DNA of 64,000 bases from Methanosarcina sp. UBA289 (GTDB lineage: Archaea; Halobacteriota; Methanosarcinia; Methanosarcinales; Methanosarcinaceae): assembly GCA_002496565.1 (NCBI GenBank), contig DAKJ01000015.1, positions 48,953 to 112,952 of the forward strand, in the 5' to 3' direction. Within the stretch, counting starts at the first letter, position 1, and the number at the start of each line of letters is the position of its first letter. The translations under genes and the position numbers were made by a program. Of this stretch, positions 35,214 through 44,869 are shown one piece after another. The notes beneath the pieces were generated by a model. The model did no database searches. It had not been told where the DNA came from and saw only the letters and a program-made list of their open reading frames with translations.

Positions 35214-35736
35214 GTGTCTAACCTCCGCAATCTGTATTGTATCCAGTTATCAGTACACGGATCTTAATGGCGTCTAGGTATGAGGAATTTTCATCAAATG
35301 AAAACTGAGAATTTTCATCAAAAAGAAAGATAAATTAAAAGAATAACAAGAAGAGGTCCAAAGGCGCTAATCCTTTCACTGTATCCCCCAATACAGCCTC
35401 GCCGAAGATATTGTGTTCCCCCAAACACGTTTCTTCGAGGAGATGGATCAGCAGCCTTAGGAGGTTAATTTACTTATTATTACCCCAGTTTGTCCCCTTA
35501 CTCCAGAATATACGAGTAATATAAATTATTTTAAATTAATTATTCAAAAAATTGTATTTAAGCAAAAAATTGTTTGGCATAAAATTATAAATCTAGAAAA
35601 TTTTCAAAACTTTTACTCAATTGCAAAATTCACTAATTCCCATATTGAAAAGATAATGATTATGGGTCGACTCTCCTCTGAAATACAAAAAATAAATTGC
35701 CGGATTTACCGGCTCGGTTCACCCATCCTGAAAATA
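35214..35736. other. AT-rich spacer with a 14-bp direct repeat
   Basis: GAATTTTCATCAAA occurs at 35285-35298 and again at 35309-35322. The porB operon promoter must lie here on the minus strand. No gene is seen. Confidence 0.45.
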
Positions 35737-37098
35737 TCAGTTCGTGAGTGACTGGATTGGAGCTGGAATTCTCCCTCCCCGTTTTACAAAAACTTCAGAA
35801 CTAAAACCGCTTACTGGCATAATAGGAGCATTTCCAAGTAGGCCGCCGAATTCTACGGAATCTCCAATCCCTTTTCCAGGTGCTGGGATGATTCTGACTG
35901 CTGTCGTTTTTTTATTTATTACACCTATTGCCATTTCGTCAGCGATAATAGCTGATAGGGTGGAAGCAGGAGTATTACCAGGCACTGCAATCATATCAAG
36001 ACCAACAGAACAGACGCTGGTCATAGCTTCAAGTTTTTCTAGGCTGAGGGCTCCAGCCCTGACGGCTTCGATCATGCCTGCGTCCTCACTGACAGGGATA
36101 AAAGCTCCACTAAGGCCGCCTACCGAAGAAGAAGCCATAGCTCCACCTTTTTTTACGGCATCATTAAGAAGAGCAAGAGCTGCAGTCGTTCCGTGAGCCC
36201 CGCAGCGCTCAAGCCCCATTGCCTCCAAAATTGCAGCAACGCTGTCTCCTATCGCAGGCGTAGGAGCCAGAGAAAGGTCAAGAATACCGAATTCGACTCC
36301 AAGTCTCCGTGAAACTTCCCGACCTACCATTTCGCCCATACGGGTTATTTTAAAGGCCGTTTTTTTGATGGTTTCCGAAATTTCCGTAAGATTCGGGTTT
36401 TCAAGCTCGCAGATTGCAGCATTTACGACGCCCGGCCCGCTGACTCCAACATTGATAACGCACTCGGGTTCACCTATGCCATGAAAGGCTCCTGCCATAA
36501 AAGGATTGTCTTCAGGGGCATTTGCAAAGACAACAAGCTTGGCACAGCCTATACCATCTCTATCCGAAGTTAAATCCGCAGTCTTTTTTATGATACTACC
36601 CATCAGGCCAACCGCATCCATATTAATTCCGGTTTTTGTAGTGGCAACATTTACTGATGAGCAGACCTTTTCCGTACATGCAAGGGCTTCTGGAATGGAA
36701 TTAATAAGCTTCAGATCCCCAACAGTTGCTCCTTTGTGGACAAGGGCACTGAAACCTCCTATAAAATCCACCTGTGAGTCTTTTGCAGCTTCATCCATCG
36801 TTTTTGCGATGGAAGCAAAATCATGAGACTTGCAGCTTTCAGCTGCAACAGCTATTGGAGTTACTGAGATTCGCTTATTGATTATTGGAATTCCATAAAG
36901 GCTCTGAATTTCATTAGTTACGTGCACAAGTTCTTTTGCACGGGTGGTTATCTTTTCATAAATATTCTCATTGAATACCTCAATATCAGGGTGACTGCAG
37001 TCCCTCAGGCTGATACCCATTGTCACAGTTCTAATGTCAAGATGTTCCATCCTGACCATCTGGATCGTTTCCAGAATTTCGTTCGGGTTTATATGCAT
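35737..37098 (-). CDS. UPF0210 (DUF711/PFL-like) family protein
   Basis: A 453-residue cytosolic protein of the UPF0210 family, structurally related to glycyl radical enzymes but without a demonstrated reaction. Family traits visible are the N-terminal MHINPNEILETIQMVRMEHLDIRTVTMGI-type start, INVGVSGPGVV near residue 215, and glycine-rich SSSVGGLSGAFIPVSEDAGM near 325. GAGAGGT precedes the ATG. The ACT-domain gene lies 40 bases upstream on the same strand. This pairing is common in archaea and Gram-positive bacteria, suggesting the ACT protein regulates it. Confidence 0.9.
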   Translation of the reverse strand: MHINPNEILETIQMVRMEHLDIRTVTMGISLRDCSHPDIEVFNENIYEKITTRAKELVHVTNEIQSLYGIPIINKRISVTPIAVAAESCKSHDFASIAKTMDEAAKDSQVDFIGGFSALVHKGATVGDLKLINSIPEALACTEKVCSSVNVATTKTGINMDAVGLMGSIIKKTADLTSDRDGIGCAKLVVFANAPEDNPFMAGAFHGIGEPECVINVGVSGPGVVNAAICELENPNLTEISETIKKTAFKITRMGEMVGREVSRRLGVEFGILDLSLAPTPAIGDSVAAILEAMGLERCGAHGTTAALALLNDAVKKGGAMASSSVGGLSGAFIPVSEDAGMIEAVRAGALSLEKLEAMTSVCSVGLDMIAVPGNTPASTLSAIIADEMAIGVINKKTTAVRIIPAPGKGIGDSVEFGGLLGNAPIMPVSGFSSEVFVKRGGRIPAPIQSLTN

Positions 37099-37138
37099 GA
37101 AAAACTACCTCTCGTTTCAGACTGATTGATTTTCCAGT

Positions 37139-37417
37139 TCAGACCCTGTGCATGAAGCGAAACGCATCTTCATGCTGTACCTTGACCTCGACTCCAAGGC
37201 TCTTTCCCTCAGCACTCATAGCCTCCTGAAAAGCCGAAAGGTCAAAGTTCTCCTGTGGAGCTTCTGCAAGCATAATCATAGTAAAGATACCCTGCATGAT
37301 AGTCTGAGTGATATCGACAATATTTACATTGAAACTTGCCATCACAGTAGTGACCTTGGCAACGATTCCTACTCGGTCGCTGCCTATAACCGTAATGATG
37401 AAACGACTTGATGCCAT
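37139..37417 (-). CDS. ACT-domain regulatory protein (UPF0237)
   Basis: A 92-residue single ACT domain with the usual start SSRFIITVIGSDRVGIVAKV and a second strand NVNIVDITQTIMQG. ACT domains bind amino acids or other small ligands. It matches the UPF0237 family, which is regularly encoded next to UPF0210, as here with a 40-base gap. GGAG lies 8 bases before the ATG. The ligand is unknown. Confidence 0.9.
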   Translation of the reverse strand: MASSRFIITVIGSDRVGIVAKVTTVMASFNVNIVDITQTIMQGIFTMIMLAEAPQENFDLSAFQEAMSAEGKSLGVEVKVQHEDAFRFMHRV

Positions 37418-37835
37418 TTTATATCTCCTGCCGCTAGGACTTTTTTCCTGCAGGCTGATGCTTAAACGTTATAAACTAAGAAATTTCTGCTCAGATTGAA
37501 GACCTGATAGCTAATAAAGTAAACTGCTGTTTTAAAGTAAGCCATTCTACAGGTTATTTACAAGATAAATCATTCCAGTGAACTGTTTTTAAGTAGGCCA
37601 TCCTTAAAGTAAATTGCTCGCAAATCGGACTGTTCTTAAAAGAAACTGTTCTTAAGAGAACTGTTTTTTAAGAAAATTTTTCTTAAAGAGAACCGTTCTT
37701 AAAGGAAAACATCCTTAAAATAGTCTATTCTAATAGAAAGCTTAAGATAACACATAAATTGAAAAAGGAAGGACGAGAGAGAGCATAGTTAAAAAACAGA
37801 TAAGTACCTTATATAAATATATTTAATTATAAATT
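37418..37835. other. spacer largely built of a 16-bp degenerate repeat
   Basis: Most of this spacer consists of variants of ACTGTTCTTAAAGA. The regular part is listed at 37629-37723; poorer copies extend back to about 37520. Confidence 0.55.
37629..37723. repeat. six degenerate 15-16 bp tandem units
   Basis: Units start at 37629, 37645, 37660, 37676, 37692 and 37708. The first is ACTGTTCTTAAAAGAA and the second ACTGTTCTTAAGAGA. The core TTCTTAAAG is kept in most. There are no unique spacers, so this is not CRISPR. It lies between two minus-strand genes and could be a slippage-grown spacer or a multi-site binding region. Confidence 0.65.
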
Positions 37836-38345
37836 TCAGGTATTTTCTTCAAAACAGAGTTCAATAATTTTTTCAGTGATTTCCTGGATGTTTTCTTTTC
37901 CTCTAAGTTTTATTGAAAAATCAGCATATTTATGATAAAGGACTATCCTTTCTTCAAAAAGCTCTTTCAGACTCCTATCTCTGAGTCCTACTATGCCTCT
38001 TTTCCTTGCATTGGGAAGCCTTCTGGAAATGCTTCTGAAATCAGTGTCCAGAAAGATTATTTTTGATATTTTTTTTAAATGCTCCATGGCTTTTTCGGAA
38101 TAAACTACGCTTCCGCCAGGGGAAATAACACACTTGTCCACCTGCCCGAGACTGAGAATAGCTTCTTCTTCAAAGCTGATAAGAGCTGAATCTCCCTGTT
38201 TATCTATAAGGGTCTGAAGGGGCATTCCGGTGTTTTTCTTGATAAGGTGATCCACATCAATAAAAGTATAGCCAAGACGCTTTGCAAGTATTCTCCCAAT
38301 AGTACTTTTTCCTGCTCCCGCCATGCCAATTAATGTTATATTCAT
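37836..38345 (-). CDS. shikimate-kinase-like P-loop kinase
   Basis: This 169-residue kinase has the bacterial AroK plan: P-loop GMAGAGKST (residues 7-15), DVD (D30, D32), SPGGS and the LID/adenine region ending ERIVLYHKYAD. The Arg of the FRxxE motif that holds shikimate is replaced (the segment reads ALISFEEEA). Methanogens normally use a GHMP-type shikimate kinase, so this protein may phosphorylate something else. ATG 38345 is chosen over GTG 38351 because GGAG lies 7 bases before it. It stands alone. Confidence 0.75.
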   Translation of the reverse strand: MNITLIGMAGAGKSTIGRILAKRLGYTFIDVDHLIKKNTGMPLQTLIDKQGDSALISFEEEAILSLGQVDKCVISPGGSVVYSEKAMEHLKKISKIIFLDTDFRSISRRLPNARKRGIVGLRDRSLKELFEERIVLYHKYADFSIKLRGKENIQEITEKIIELCFEENT

Positions 38346-38801
38346 TGCCACACTCCTTTAAACTCTGAAAACAACAGAAACCGATAATTGAAGCTTTCCG
38401 GCATAAGTATCATTGAGACTTAAATCTTTTGGACAAAATACACTTTCTAGCTATATAAAACGTACAACGTTAATATTTATACAACATGGTTTATTAATAA
38501 CTATTTAAGGCTTAAAATTAAATTAAAAAATTAAATTAAAGATCATGAATTTTCCATTCGATTGATATTAATTATTTGATTGGAAATAAATGAATAGCGC
38601 ATGGAAATTATCCGATGAAATCAAGAAAACTGTCTGATGAACAAAAATAAACAGCCTGTAGTACTCCAGTAAAGTGTAACTTGGGTGGAGCTTCTAGCAA
38701 AAATAAGTCCGGAAATAAAAAGTTTAAAAATAAAAGTAACTGGTTTAAGGAATTTATTTTTATTAACAATTTATTCCTTAAAGATATATTTCCTTAAAAA
38801 T
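38346..38801. other. AT-rich spacer, no gene seen
   Basis: This holds the promoter of the kinase gene on the minus strand and ends at the 3' end of the membrane protein gene. TTAAAATTAAATTAAAAAATT-like low-complexity sequence occurs near 38515. No other feature is seen. Confidence 0.4.
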
Positions 38802-39230
38802 TTATTTTCTTGAAGAACTCTTCCTCAAATATTGGTCTTTTCTGTTTGCGGGCTTAGCGTTGAGACCGAGAATTTGCCTTTCACTCTTTTTCGGAGAGTG
38901 AAAGAAAGAAAGTATATGCTCAGAAAGGACAATTCTGGTGCCCGATATATAGTGCTTCAAAAGTCCTTTGGCAGTTAGTTTATCTACCTGCTCGAGAGAA
39001 ACAATTGCAAGATACATGAGAAGTCGAATAGAAAACACAAGATGAAGCACAAGCATCTTGACCCAGGGACTGTCCGAACTGATTGCCATCCCGCAGATCC
39101 AGCTGCAAAGCTTGAGAGAACATGGAATAAGCCTTTTTTTATAATAATTCAAAAAAAGTAGGAGAAGTATTATAAAAGATATACTTCCAGCTATGAGATA
39201 TATTTCATGTAACGAATCCATAAGGATCAT
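38802..39230 (-). CDS. hypothetical small membrane protein
   Basis: I do not recognise this 142-residue protein. Residues about 10-28 are a strong membrane segment (YLIAGSISFIILLLLFL), and a weaker one lies near 58-78 (KMLVLHLVFSIRLLMYL). The C-terminal 55 residues are basic and polar, ending RKSSSRK. It lies in a low-coding-density region. The two hydrophobic stretches and the positive tail make it likely to be real, but the evidence is modest. Confidence 0.5.
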   Translation of the reverse strand: MILMDSLHEIYLIAGSISFIILLLLFLNYYKKRLIPCSLKLCSWICGMAISSDSPWVKMLVLHLVFSIRLLMYLAIVSLEQVDKLTAKGLLKHYISGTRIVLSEHILSFFHSPKKSERQILGLNAKPANRKDQYLRKSSSRK

Positions 39231-39843
39231 AAATCCTTACTTTCTGTTACTATTTTAATTTATGTACATTTATCCGTTTTTCGGAGCATGTAAGAAAATT
39301 ACGAAGTTGTAACGGAGTTTACAGCGTTAATTAAGGAGTGGACTTGATTCAGCTAATAGTACAAAAGGAAATAAAAATAGCCAGATCGGATGCTCGGAAA
39401 AGCAAAAAACTACCTGAAAAAAGTTTCCGCTTTTGTATTTCTCTGCCAAGCTTTAACACAGTTTTCCTGGAATCACTATGTTTTCACATCTACTATTCCC
39501 TTCTGGAGGAACGGAGAACGGAAAAAATAGTGCTGCTTTAACAGGAGGAATAGACCTGTCTGTAGACACTTCATTCGAGGTAAAACTTGTATTTAATACT
39601 TTTCTCATAAATAGTAATAACAAATATAAATAATACGTAATGTTCTCAGAGATTTATTTTGATTCTCCCTGTGCCCCTGGACAAACTTTTGTTAATTAAA
39701 GAGTCTCCACAAAGTTAAAATTAAAAAGAGAAATTCTAAAATTATAAGCAAGTTTTGAGTAGTGACAATTAAAATAGTTACATTGGCTAGGAACTTGCCT
39801 AACGGGAAAAATATAGGTCATAAACATATAGGTCGTTGTGGAA
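39231..39843. other. gene-free spacer
   Basis: About 600 AT-rich bases between divergent genes. A 67-codon frame at 39338-39541 follows AAGGAG but has no recognisable features. Low-complexity A/T tracts dominate after 39590. AGGT at 39830-39833 serves the oxidoreductase gene. Confidence 0.4.
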
Positions 39844-41304
39844 ATGAAAAAATATGATGTAGTCGTTGTCGGGGCAGGAATAAGCGGGCTTTTAGCAGCT
39901 CTAACGCTTTCCAAACATGGAAAAAAAGTCCTTGTTCTTGAGAAAAGGCAGCATATTGGAGGAAATTGCAATAGCTACATGATAGACGGCTATCAAGTAG
40001 ACACAGGGGTGCATGCGATTACTCATCTAGTGGAAGGGCCTCTCAAGATGCTGATGGACAATTATTTTGATTATTTACCTGTATTTGAAGACTATGGGTA
40101 TTACTATATTCGAACTGAAAACACTTTCGTTAAAGTTCCTTCTAACCTCAAAGATTTCGTTACCTTTGACGTGCTTCCTAGAAAAGACAGAGTTTTGCTT
40201 TCCCAGACCCTTACAAAAGCTTTTACTCTCTCCTCATTCGGAATAGATCTTTCGAATAGATCGGTATATGATTTCATACCAAAGAGTCTTTCTGAAGATA
40301 CATACGACTTCGTGGACACAATGTGTAGGTCTCTTTCTGGAAAAACTATGAAAGAAACTTCAGCTCAACGTGTCCTGTATGGCAGTAGTTTTGTAAGGGA
40401 TAGCGTTACTCAAGAGCAGTTTGATGCCGTGATAGGAAAGCTTGAGCCTAAAAAACGTCAGTCTGCAGAATCTATTCTTGCCTCAATCCTTCCGTATCAT
40501 CTCCATGCTTCACTTCAGGCCAGAATGACAAAAATCACGCAGCCTTTTACATCTCTGGAAAGACTTGCTACAAATGAGGTAAATGATTCTCAGGGTTATC
40601 CCAGAAAAGGATTAAAGGCTTTGCTTAATGCTATCCTCTACTCGCTTCCGGAAACCGTTGAGATCAAAAAAGAATGTGAAGTAAGCTCTATTTTAGTACA
40701 GGACGGGAAGGTATTAGGTGTAGAAGCTGATGAGATCTATAGCTCAGATATTGTTATCTACACGGGATTTGCAACAGAGCTTCCCAAGCTTATAAAGGAT
40801 CTTCCTTCAGAGTATATAGCAGACCTGAAAGATATTGTCCATAACAAAAGCCTGACTATCTGGCTTGGAATGGAAAAAAAGATCCCAGAATTTAATTACA
40901 CAGGCTCAGAGATTTGGTTTAAGGATCTTGCTTACTGGGCATCTCCTATAAGCAATTACGATCAATCACTTGCTCCTAAAGACAAACAGCTTATAGGCTT
41001 TACTTTCATTATCAACGAGAATAATAGTGAAATGCATGAACTTAAAAAAGCCTACGACACCGTTTTCCGCGCTATTCCAAATGCCGAGAAACATGTTGAT
41101 ATGCAGCATGAGCAGATAACAATTCCCGAAAAAGCTACAGTCTCAATAGATGGAAAGTTTGTAGATATCAGAACTCCGATTCAGAATCTCTATATAGCTG
41201 GTACAGATACAGATAAACGAAGCATGGGAATCACCCGGGCTTCGTATTCGATCATTGAGCTCTTAAAAATTCTAAATGAAGATGGAAATCTACATGAAAC
41301 ATAA
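39844..41304 (+). CDS. FAD-dependent oxidoreductase, phytoene desaturase/carotenoid isomerase-like
   Basis: A 486-residue flavoprotein. The dinucleotide-binding motif VVVVGAGISGLLAALTL is at residues 6-22, followed by the second FAD contact LEKRQHIGGNCNSY and, at the C-terminus, NLYIAGTDTDKRSMGITRA, which closes the FAD site. This plan belongs to the phytoene desaturase/CrtISO/amine oxidase superfamily. Methanosarcina has several such proteins, some acting on isoprenoids, but the substrate here is unknown. GTG 39838 is an alternative start. No isoprenoid gene is adjacent. Confidence 0.8.
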   Translation: MKKYDVVVVGAGISGLLAALTLSKHGKKVLVLEKRQHIGGNCNSYMIDGYQVDTGVHAITHLVEGPLKMLMDNYFDYLPVFEDYGYYYIRTENTFVKVPSNLKDFVTFDVLPRKDRVLLSQTLTKAFTLSSFGIDLSNRSVYDFIPKSLSEDTYDFVDTMCRSLSGKTMKETSAQRVLYGSSFVRDSVTQEQFDAVIGKLEPKKRQSAESILASILPYHLHASLQARMTKITQPFTSLERLATNEVNDSQGYPRKGLKALLNAILYSLPETVEIKKECEVSSILVQDGKVLGVEADEIYSSDIVIYTGFATELPKLIKDLPSEYIADLKDIVHNKSLTIWLGMEKKIPEFNYTGSEIWFKDLAYWASPISNYDQSLAPKDKQLIGFTFIINENNSEMHELKKAYDTVFRAIPNAEKHVDMQHEQITIPEKATVSIDGKFVDIRTPIQNLYIAGTDTDKRSMGITRASYSIIELLKILNEDGNLHET

Positions 41305-41400
41305 AAAGGTGGAAATCTGAAAATTAAAAACCAGAGCCAAAAGCAAAGATCCTGAAAAATAGAGGACACAGGCTGTGAAGAAAAGTTAAAAGGGATATAC

Positions 41401-41934
41401 TTAATCCCTGATATTTTCTATAACCTGTTTACCCCTTTCTGCTGGCACAATTGTTAACTCAGCATTGGAAAACTCTCTGTAAAGCGGTTCGCCATCTGCA
41501 ATCCTATCCAGAGTGATTGCAACCGCTGCAACTTCGGAATGGGGCTGGCTTCCAACTGCAACATTCCAGTCAGCAAGCTGGTAAATTTCGGGAGGTACCT
41601 TCTCTGCTCCTACGACAATCATAAGCCTGTCACAACTTTTAAGTTCTCCAGTGATGCTGGGCAGATTTACTCCATACATCGAAAGATGACAGACTTTTCC
41701 GCCGTCAGCTTTCCATTCCTTGATTTCCTGTTTAAAATTGACGTTATTCTTGATATAGAATTCTCCACCCCAACGCTTTACAACATCTTCAAGAGTTTTT
41801 ACTATTCCGGGGTCATTCGAGGCAAGGAGCATACCTTCTGCACCAAGTAACCGTGCAGTTAATCCCACGTGGGTGGTAATTCTTTTATCCCTTTCCGGGC
41901 GGTGCCCCAGGCGCAGCAAAACAATCCTTTTCAT
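41401..41934 (-). CDS. trm56: tRNA (cytidine(56)-2'-O)-methyltransferase
   Basis: A 177-residue SPOUT-class enzyme that methylates C56 in the T-loop of archaeal tRNA. Family traits are the start RIVLLRLGHRPERDKRITTH, and the knotted SAM-binding region VVGAEKVPPEIYQLADWNVAVGSQPHSEVAA near residues 110-140. Length is typical. It follows AMP phosphorylase by 58 bases on the same strand, so the two may share a transcript. Confidence 0.93.
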   Translation of the reverse strand: MKRIVLLRLGHRPERDKRITTHVGLTARLLGAEGMLLASNDPGIVKTLEDVVKRWGGEFYIKNNVNFKQEIKEWKADGGKVCHLSMYGVNLPSITGELKSCDRLMIVVGAEKVPPEIYQLADWNVAVGSQPHSEVAAVAITLDRIADGEPLYREFSNAELTIVPAERGKQVIENIRD

Positions 41935-41992
41935 GCTCGTGCTAAAATCCTACAAGGTATTAAAGGATTTCACTGAAAAAAGTTAGAGAAGA

Positions 41993-43513
41993 TTACTGGA
42001 ACCCGTAAGTTCCAGGAATTCTCCTCAAAAGCATGCCTTCAACAATTATCGGGTTTGTTCTCTGAGCTGTTGTCAATGCGTTTTCGAGCTTGAACTCTTT
42101 CTCAGCATAAATTGTAAGGATAGGGTCTCCCTTCTTAACGGACTCACCCATTTTCTTGTGAATAGCGACTCCGGCTCCTTTATCGTTAGGAGCTCCAGCA
42201 AGTCTGGCAATTTCAATTATCCACTTATTGTCAAATTCGATAACATATCCATCTGCAGAAGCAAAAATATCGGCAGTGTATTGTCCTACCTGGATATCAT
42301 TTGATGTAATATTCGGGTCTCCACCCTGGGCTTCAATAATCTGTTTCATCTTTTCAAGGGCTTTTCCGCTCCTTAGCGTTTCCAATGCAATTTCTTTTCC
42401 GCGGTCTCTTGGAGCCGCACCTCCCATCTCAAGCAGGATACCTGCAAGTGCTGCACTCTTTTCAATGAGGCTGTTTGGACCTTCCATGCTCTCCATCACT
42501 TTCAGGGCTTCCCTGACTTCAAGAGAGGGCCCTACTTTTCTTCCAATCGGAGAAGAACCGTAGGTAATTGCACACTCTACATTCATTCCAAGCCTGTGCC
42601 CAAGGTTAATCAGGTCTCTTGCAAGTTTTTGCCCTTCCTGAACGGTTGGGACTTTTGTGCTTGGCCCGACGGGGATATCCATTACCACATTGTCGGCTCC
42701 TATAGCTCCCTTTTTTGCCATAATTGAGGCGAGCATCTGGTAGTAAGGATCAATGGAAAGAGGATATTCAATTTTTATGAGTTTATCATCGGCAGGTGCA
42801 ATATTAGTGGCTCCACCCCATACAAGAGCACCCCCTACTTTTTCAGTTATCTCTTTGACTTCCTGGGAACTGAACTCTACAGGACAGAGCACTTCCATAA
42901 GGTCTGCGGTTCCGCCTGCTCCTGTGATTGCCCTTGAACTTGTCTTTGGGATGAGAAGTCCGTTTGCAGCAACAATAGGGACAACCAGCAGAGATATCTT
43001 GTTTCCGGGTACCCCTCCTATCGAGTGTTTGTCCATTATAGGATGGGTATCAAATTCGATAGTATCTCCACTCTCAATCATGGCCTTTGTAAGCCATTCG
43101 ACCTCATCGTCGGTCATTCCGTGAATATAAGAAGATGTTATAAAGGCCGAAAGTTCAATATCACTAAGATTTTCTTCCACAATATCGTTTACAAGCACTT
43201 TAATTTCATCCTGTGCAACAGGTCTTTTATCCATCATTTTCTTGATCACAGATGTAGATTTTGAACGGAATGTCGGAAAGACTTCGACCGGCTTTTCCCA
43301 ATCCTGGAAGTGCTCATAAACTTCGGAAAAGACTCCCAGCGTACCTGGAGGAACCATATCATCCGTTGTATCCACTATAGCAGAAATGCTCTCATGCCCT
43401 CGGATACGGACCCTATCCCCTGGATTAACCCCCAGTTCTTTTGCATCCACAATATTTAGTAACACTTTATGCTGCCCTATTTTTATGTTGAAATGTTCCA
43501 GCTTCAACTGCAT
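41993..43513 (-). CDS. deoA: AMP phosphorylase
   Basis: A 506-residue archaeal enzyme that splits AMP (also CMP, UMP) with phosphate to ribose-1,5-bisphosphate and base. It is the first step of the AMP pathway leading through RuBP to type III RuBisCO. The thymidine-phosphorylase-like core is marked by DKHSIGGVPGNKISLL (about residues 160-175) and SSRAITGAGGTADLMEVL (about 190-210). The extra N-terminal domain of about 85 residues distinguishes it from bacterial thymidine phosphorylase. GGAAGGAG lies 8 bases before the ATG. Neither RuBisCO nor R15P isomerase is in the window. Confidence 0.93.
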   Translation of the reverse strand: MQLKLEHFNIKIGQHKVLLNIVDAKELGVNPGDRVRIRGHESISAIVDTTDDMVPPGTLGVFSEVYEHFQDWEKPVEVFPTFRSKSTSVIKKMMDKRPVAQDEIKVLVNDIVEENLSDIELSAFITSSYIHGMTDDEVEWLTKAMIESGDTIEFDTHPIMDKHSIGGVPGNKISLLVVPIVAANGLLIPKTSSRAITGAGGTADLMEVLCPVEFSSQEVKEITEKVGGALVWGGATNIAPADDKLIKIEYPLSIDPYYQMLASIMAKKGAIGADNVVMDIPVGPSTKVPTVQEGQKLARDLINLGHRLGMNVECAITYGSSPIGRKVGPSLEVREALKVMESMEGPNSLIEKSAALAGILLEMGGAAPRDRGKEIALETLRSGKALEKMKQIIEAQGGDPNITSNDIQVGQYTADIFASADGYVIEFDNKWIIEIARLAGAPNDKGAGVAIHKKMGESVKKGDPILTIYAEKEFKLENALTTAQRTNPIIVEGMLLRRIPGTYGFQ

Positions 43514-44065
43514 TAGTAAACTCCTTCCATTTTGTTCTAAGTATAATTGTAAATTGTCACTATAACTTATTTACCCAGATTTTACTTTCTGTTTGTCTAC
43601 CTGGGAAGCTAACAGTCCAGCCTGAAAGCTCTAGTAAATTGATAGTAAATGTGCATAACAATTAATAAAATGTGCATAATATATGTGAATCTTAAAGTTA
43701 AACTGAGGTAATATATTAACCTTCATATTATTTTAATTAATTCCGTAAAAACATTCAGAAATTAAGGATAAATATATAAAAAATTTTTTGTTAAAGGAAA
43801 GTTAGTAGTTTTGCCTTTAATCGATTCCACAATTACCTGTAGAGTATCTTCAGGAAAAACCTAAAAATTTTAAAGAATTGTTATAAAAAGCTTAAATCAA
43901 GCCTGAATGAAGAATAAAATAGATATTATGGGAATAATTTAACCTGGAATATTATTCTTTTATCTCCAGTATAACTATTGTTCTCATTAATTGTTATTTA
44001 ATATTATTCAGCCAACATCTGGTCTTAATTATTTTATATTTATTCAAACTTGTCAATTTATCTGC
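43514..44065. other. AT-rich spacer, no gene seen
   Basis: This holds the AMP phosphorylase promoter (minus). ATAATATATG and TATATAAAAAA tracts give several TATA-like candidates that cannot be ranked by eye. Confidence 0.4.
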
Positions 44066-44293
44066 TCATTTGCCATAATTATGTCTGGATATGGAAACAA
44101 GACCTTTGGCAATCCCCAGTGCTATAATTCCTATCAGTGCTGCCGTTAAGAGAACCATAAACAGGTTTTCCTCATCAGCAAATTTGAACATGAAGTAAAA
44201 CAAAATAATATCTAATATTGCTCCAATGCCCACCAAAGCTATTGCCGGGCCCCCTAAAGCTTTTCCAGTATCCCTGCCCATTTTCTGATCCAT
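44066..44293 (-). CDS. hypothetical two-helix membrane protein
   Basis: A 75-residue protein with two membrane segments: PAIALVGIGAILDIILFYFMF (about residues 16-36) and LFMVLLTAALIGIIALGIA (about 44-63), joined by an acidic loop ADEEN. I recognise no family. It is isolated between AT-rich spacers. The well-formed hydrophobic pattern supports a real gene. Confidence 0.6.
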   Translation of the reverse strand: MDQKMGRDTGKALGGPAIALVGIGAILDIILFYFMFKFADEENLFMVLLTAALIGIIALGIAKGLVSISRHNYGK

Positions 44294-44647
44294 CCTGAAA
44301 TAATTATTATCAAATTAAGATTTAAGGCTTATAGATTCCAAATTCAACAATTAAACTAATTGATTTTTAGCAAAAACGAACTCTTTTCGTAGATTCTTTT
44401 CTTAACAGGAACCGAATGCGAGAACTCATGAATAAAGTAAGCCTGTAGCTAAGCGTAATGGTTCCTGAGCTTTATCAGAGAATTGGGGTAATTGCATATA
44501 AACTTTAGGAAAGTATAATCCTTTAAGTCTGAACAGGCATTCTTCATTAAATATTTATAATCCTTCATTAAGTGTATTTATATAATAAGCAGTTACATAT
44601 ATTTTTTAAAAGTTATCTTAAGAACGTAAACTCTTTAAAATTCAATG
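44294..44647. other. AT-rich spacer, no gene seen
   Basis: This lies upstream of the two-helix membrane protein and downstream of the 73-residue protein (both minus). A TTTATATAAT tract near 44577 is TATA-like. Nothing else is apparent. Confidence 0.4.
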
Positions 44648-44869
44648 TCAGAGAAATTCAAGGCATAGAGATACGTAATACTCTCTTGCGATCCTCTTGA
44701 GCCAATCAGGCACAACGCAATATCTGTCAACTATAAGCTCATTCAGATAGTATAGAGACTCCTCGGTTTTACAGTCACATAGCCGCCTTATAGCCGTTCT
44801 CCTTCCCCATGCTGATCTTTCATCATCCAGTGCTTCAAGGTAAAGCTGGTATTCTCTACTGTTATCCAT
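44648..44869 (-). CDS. hypothetical 73-residue protein
   Basis: I do not recognise it. It is helical (SREYQLYLEALDDERSAWG, RRTAIRRLCDC, EESLYYLNELIVDRY) and resembles one or two HEAT-like helical hairpins. It has no signal or membrane segment. Codon composition is richer in GC than the surrounding spacer, which supports a real gene. TTTATAAT just upstream suggests a TATA box and a short or absent leader. Confidence 0.55.
   Translation of the reverse strand: MDNSREYQLYLEALDDERSAWGRRTAIRRLCDCKTEESLYYLNELIVDRYCVVPDWLKRIAREYYVSLCLEFL

Noticed and set aside
37629..37723. CRISPR array
   Set aside because: Units are contiguous 15-16 bp with no unique spacers and no cas gene is near.
39338..39541. 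67-codon plus-strand ORF after AAGGAG
   Set aside because: No recognisable domain, membrane segment or coding-like composition. The ribosome-site match could be chance.
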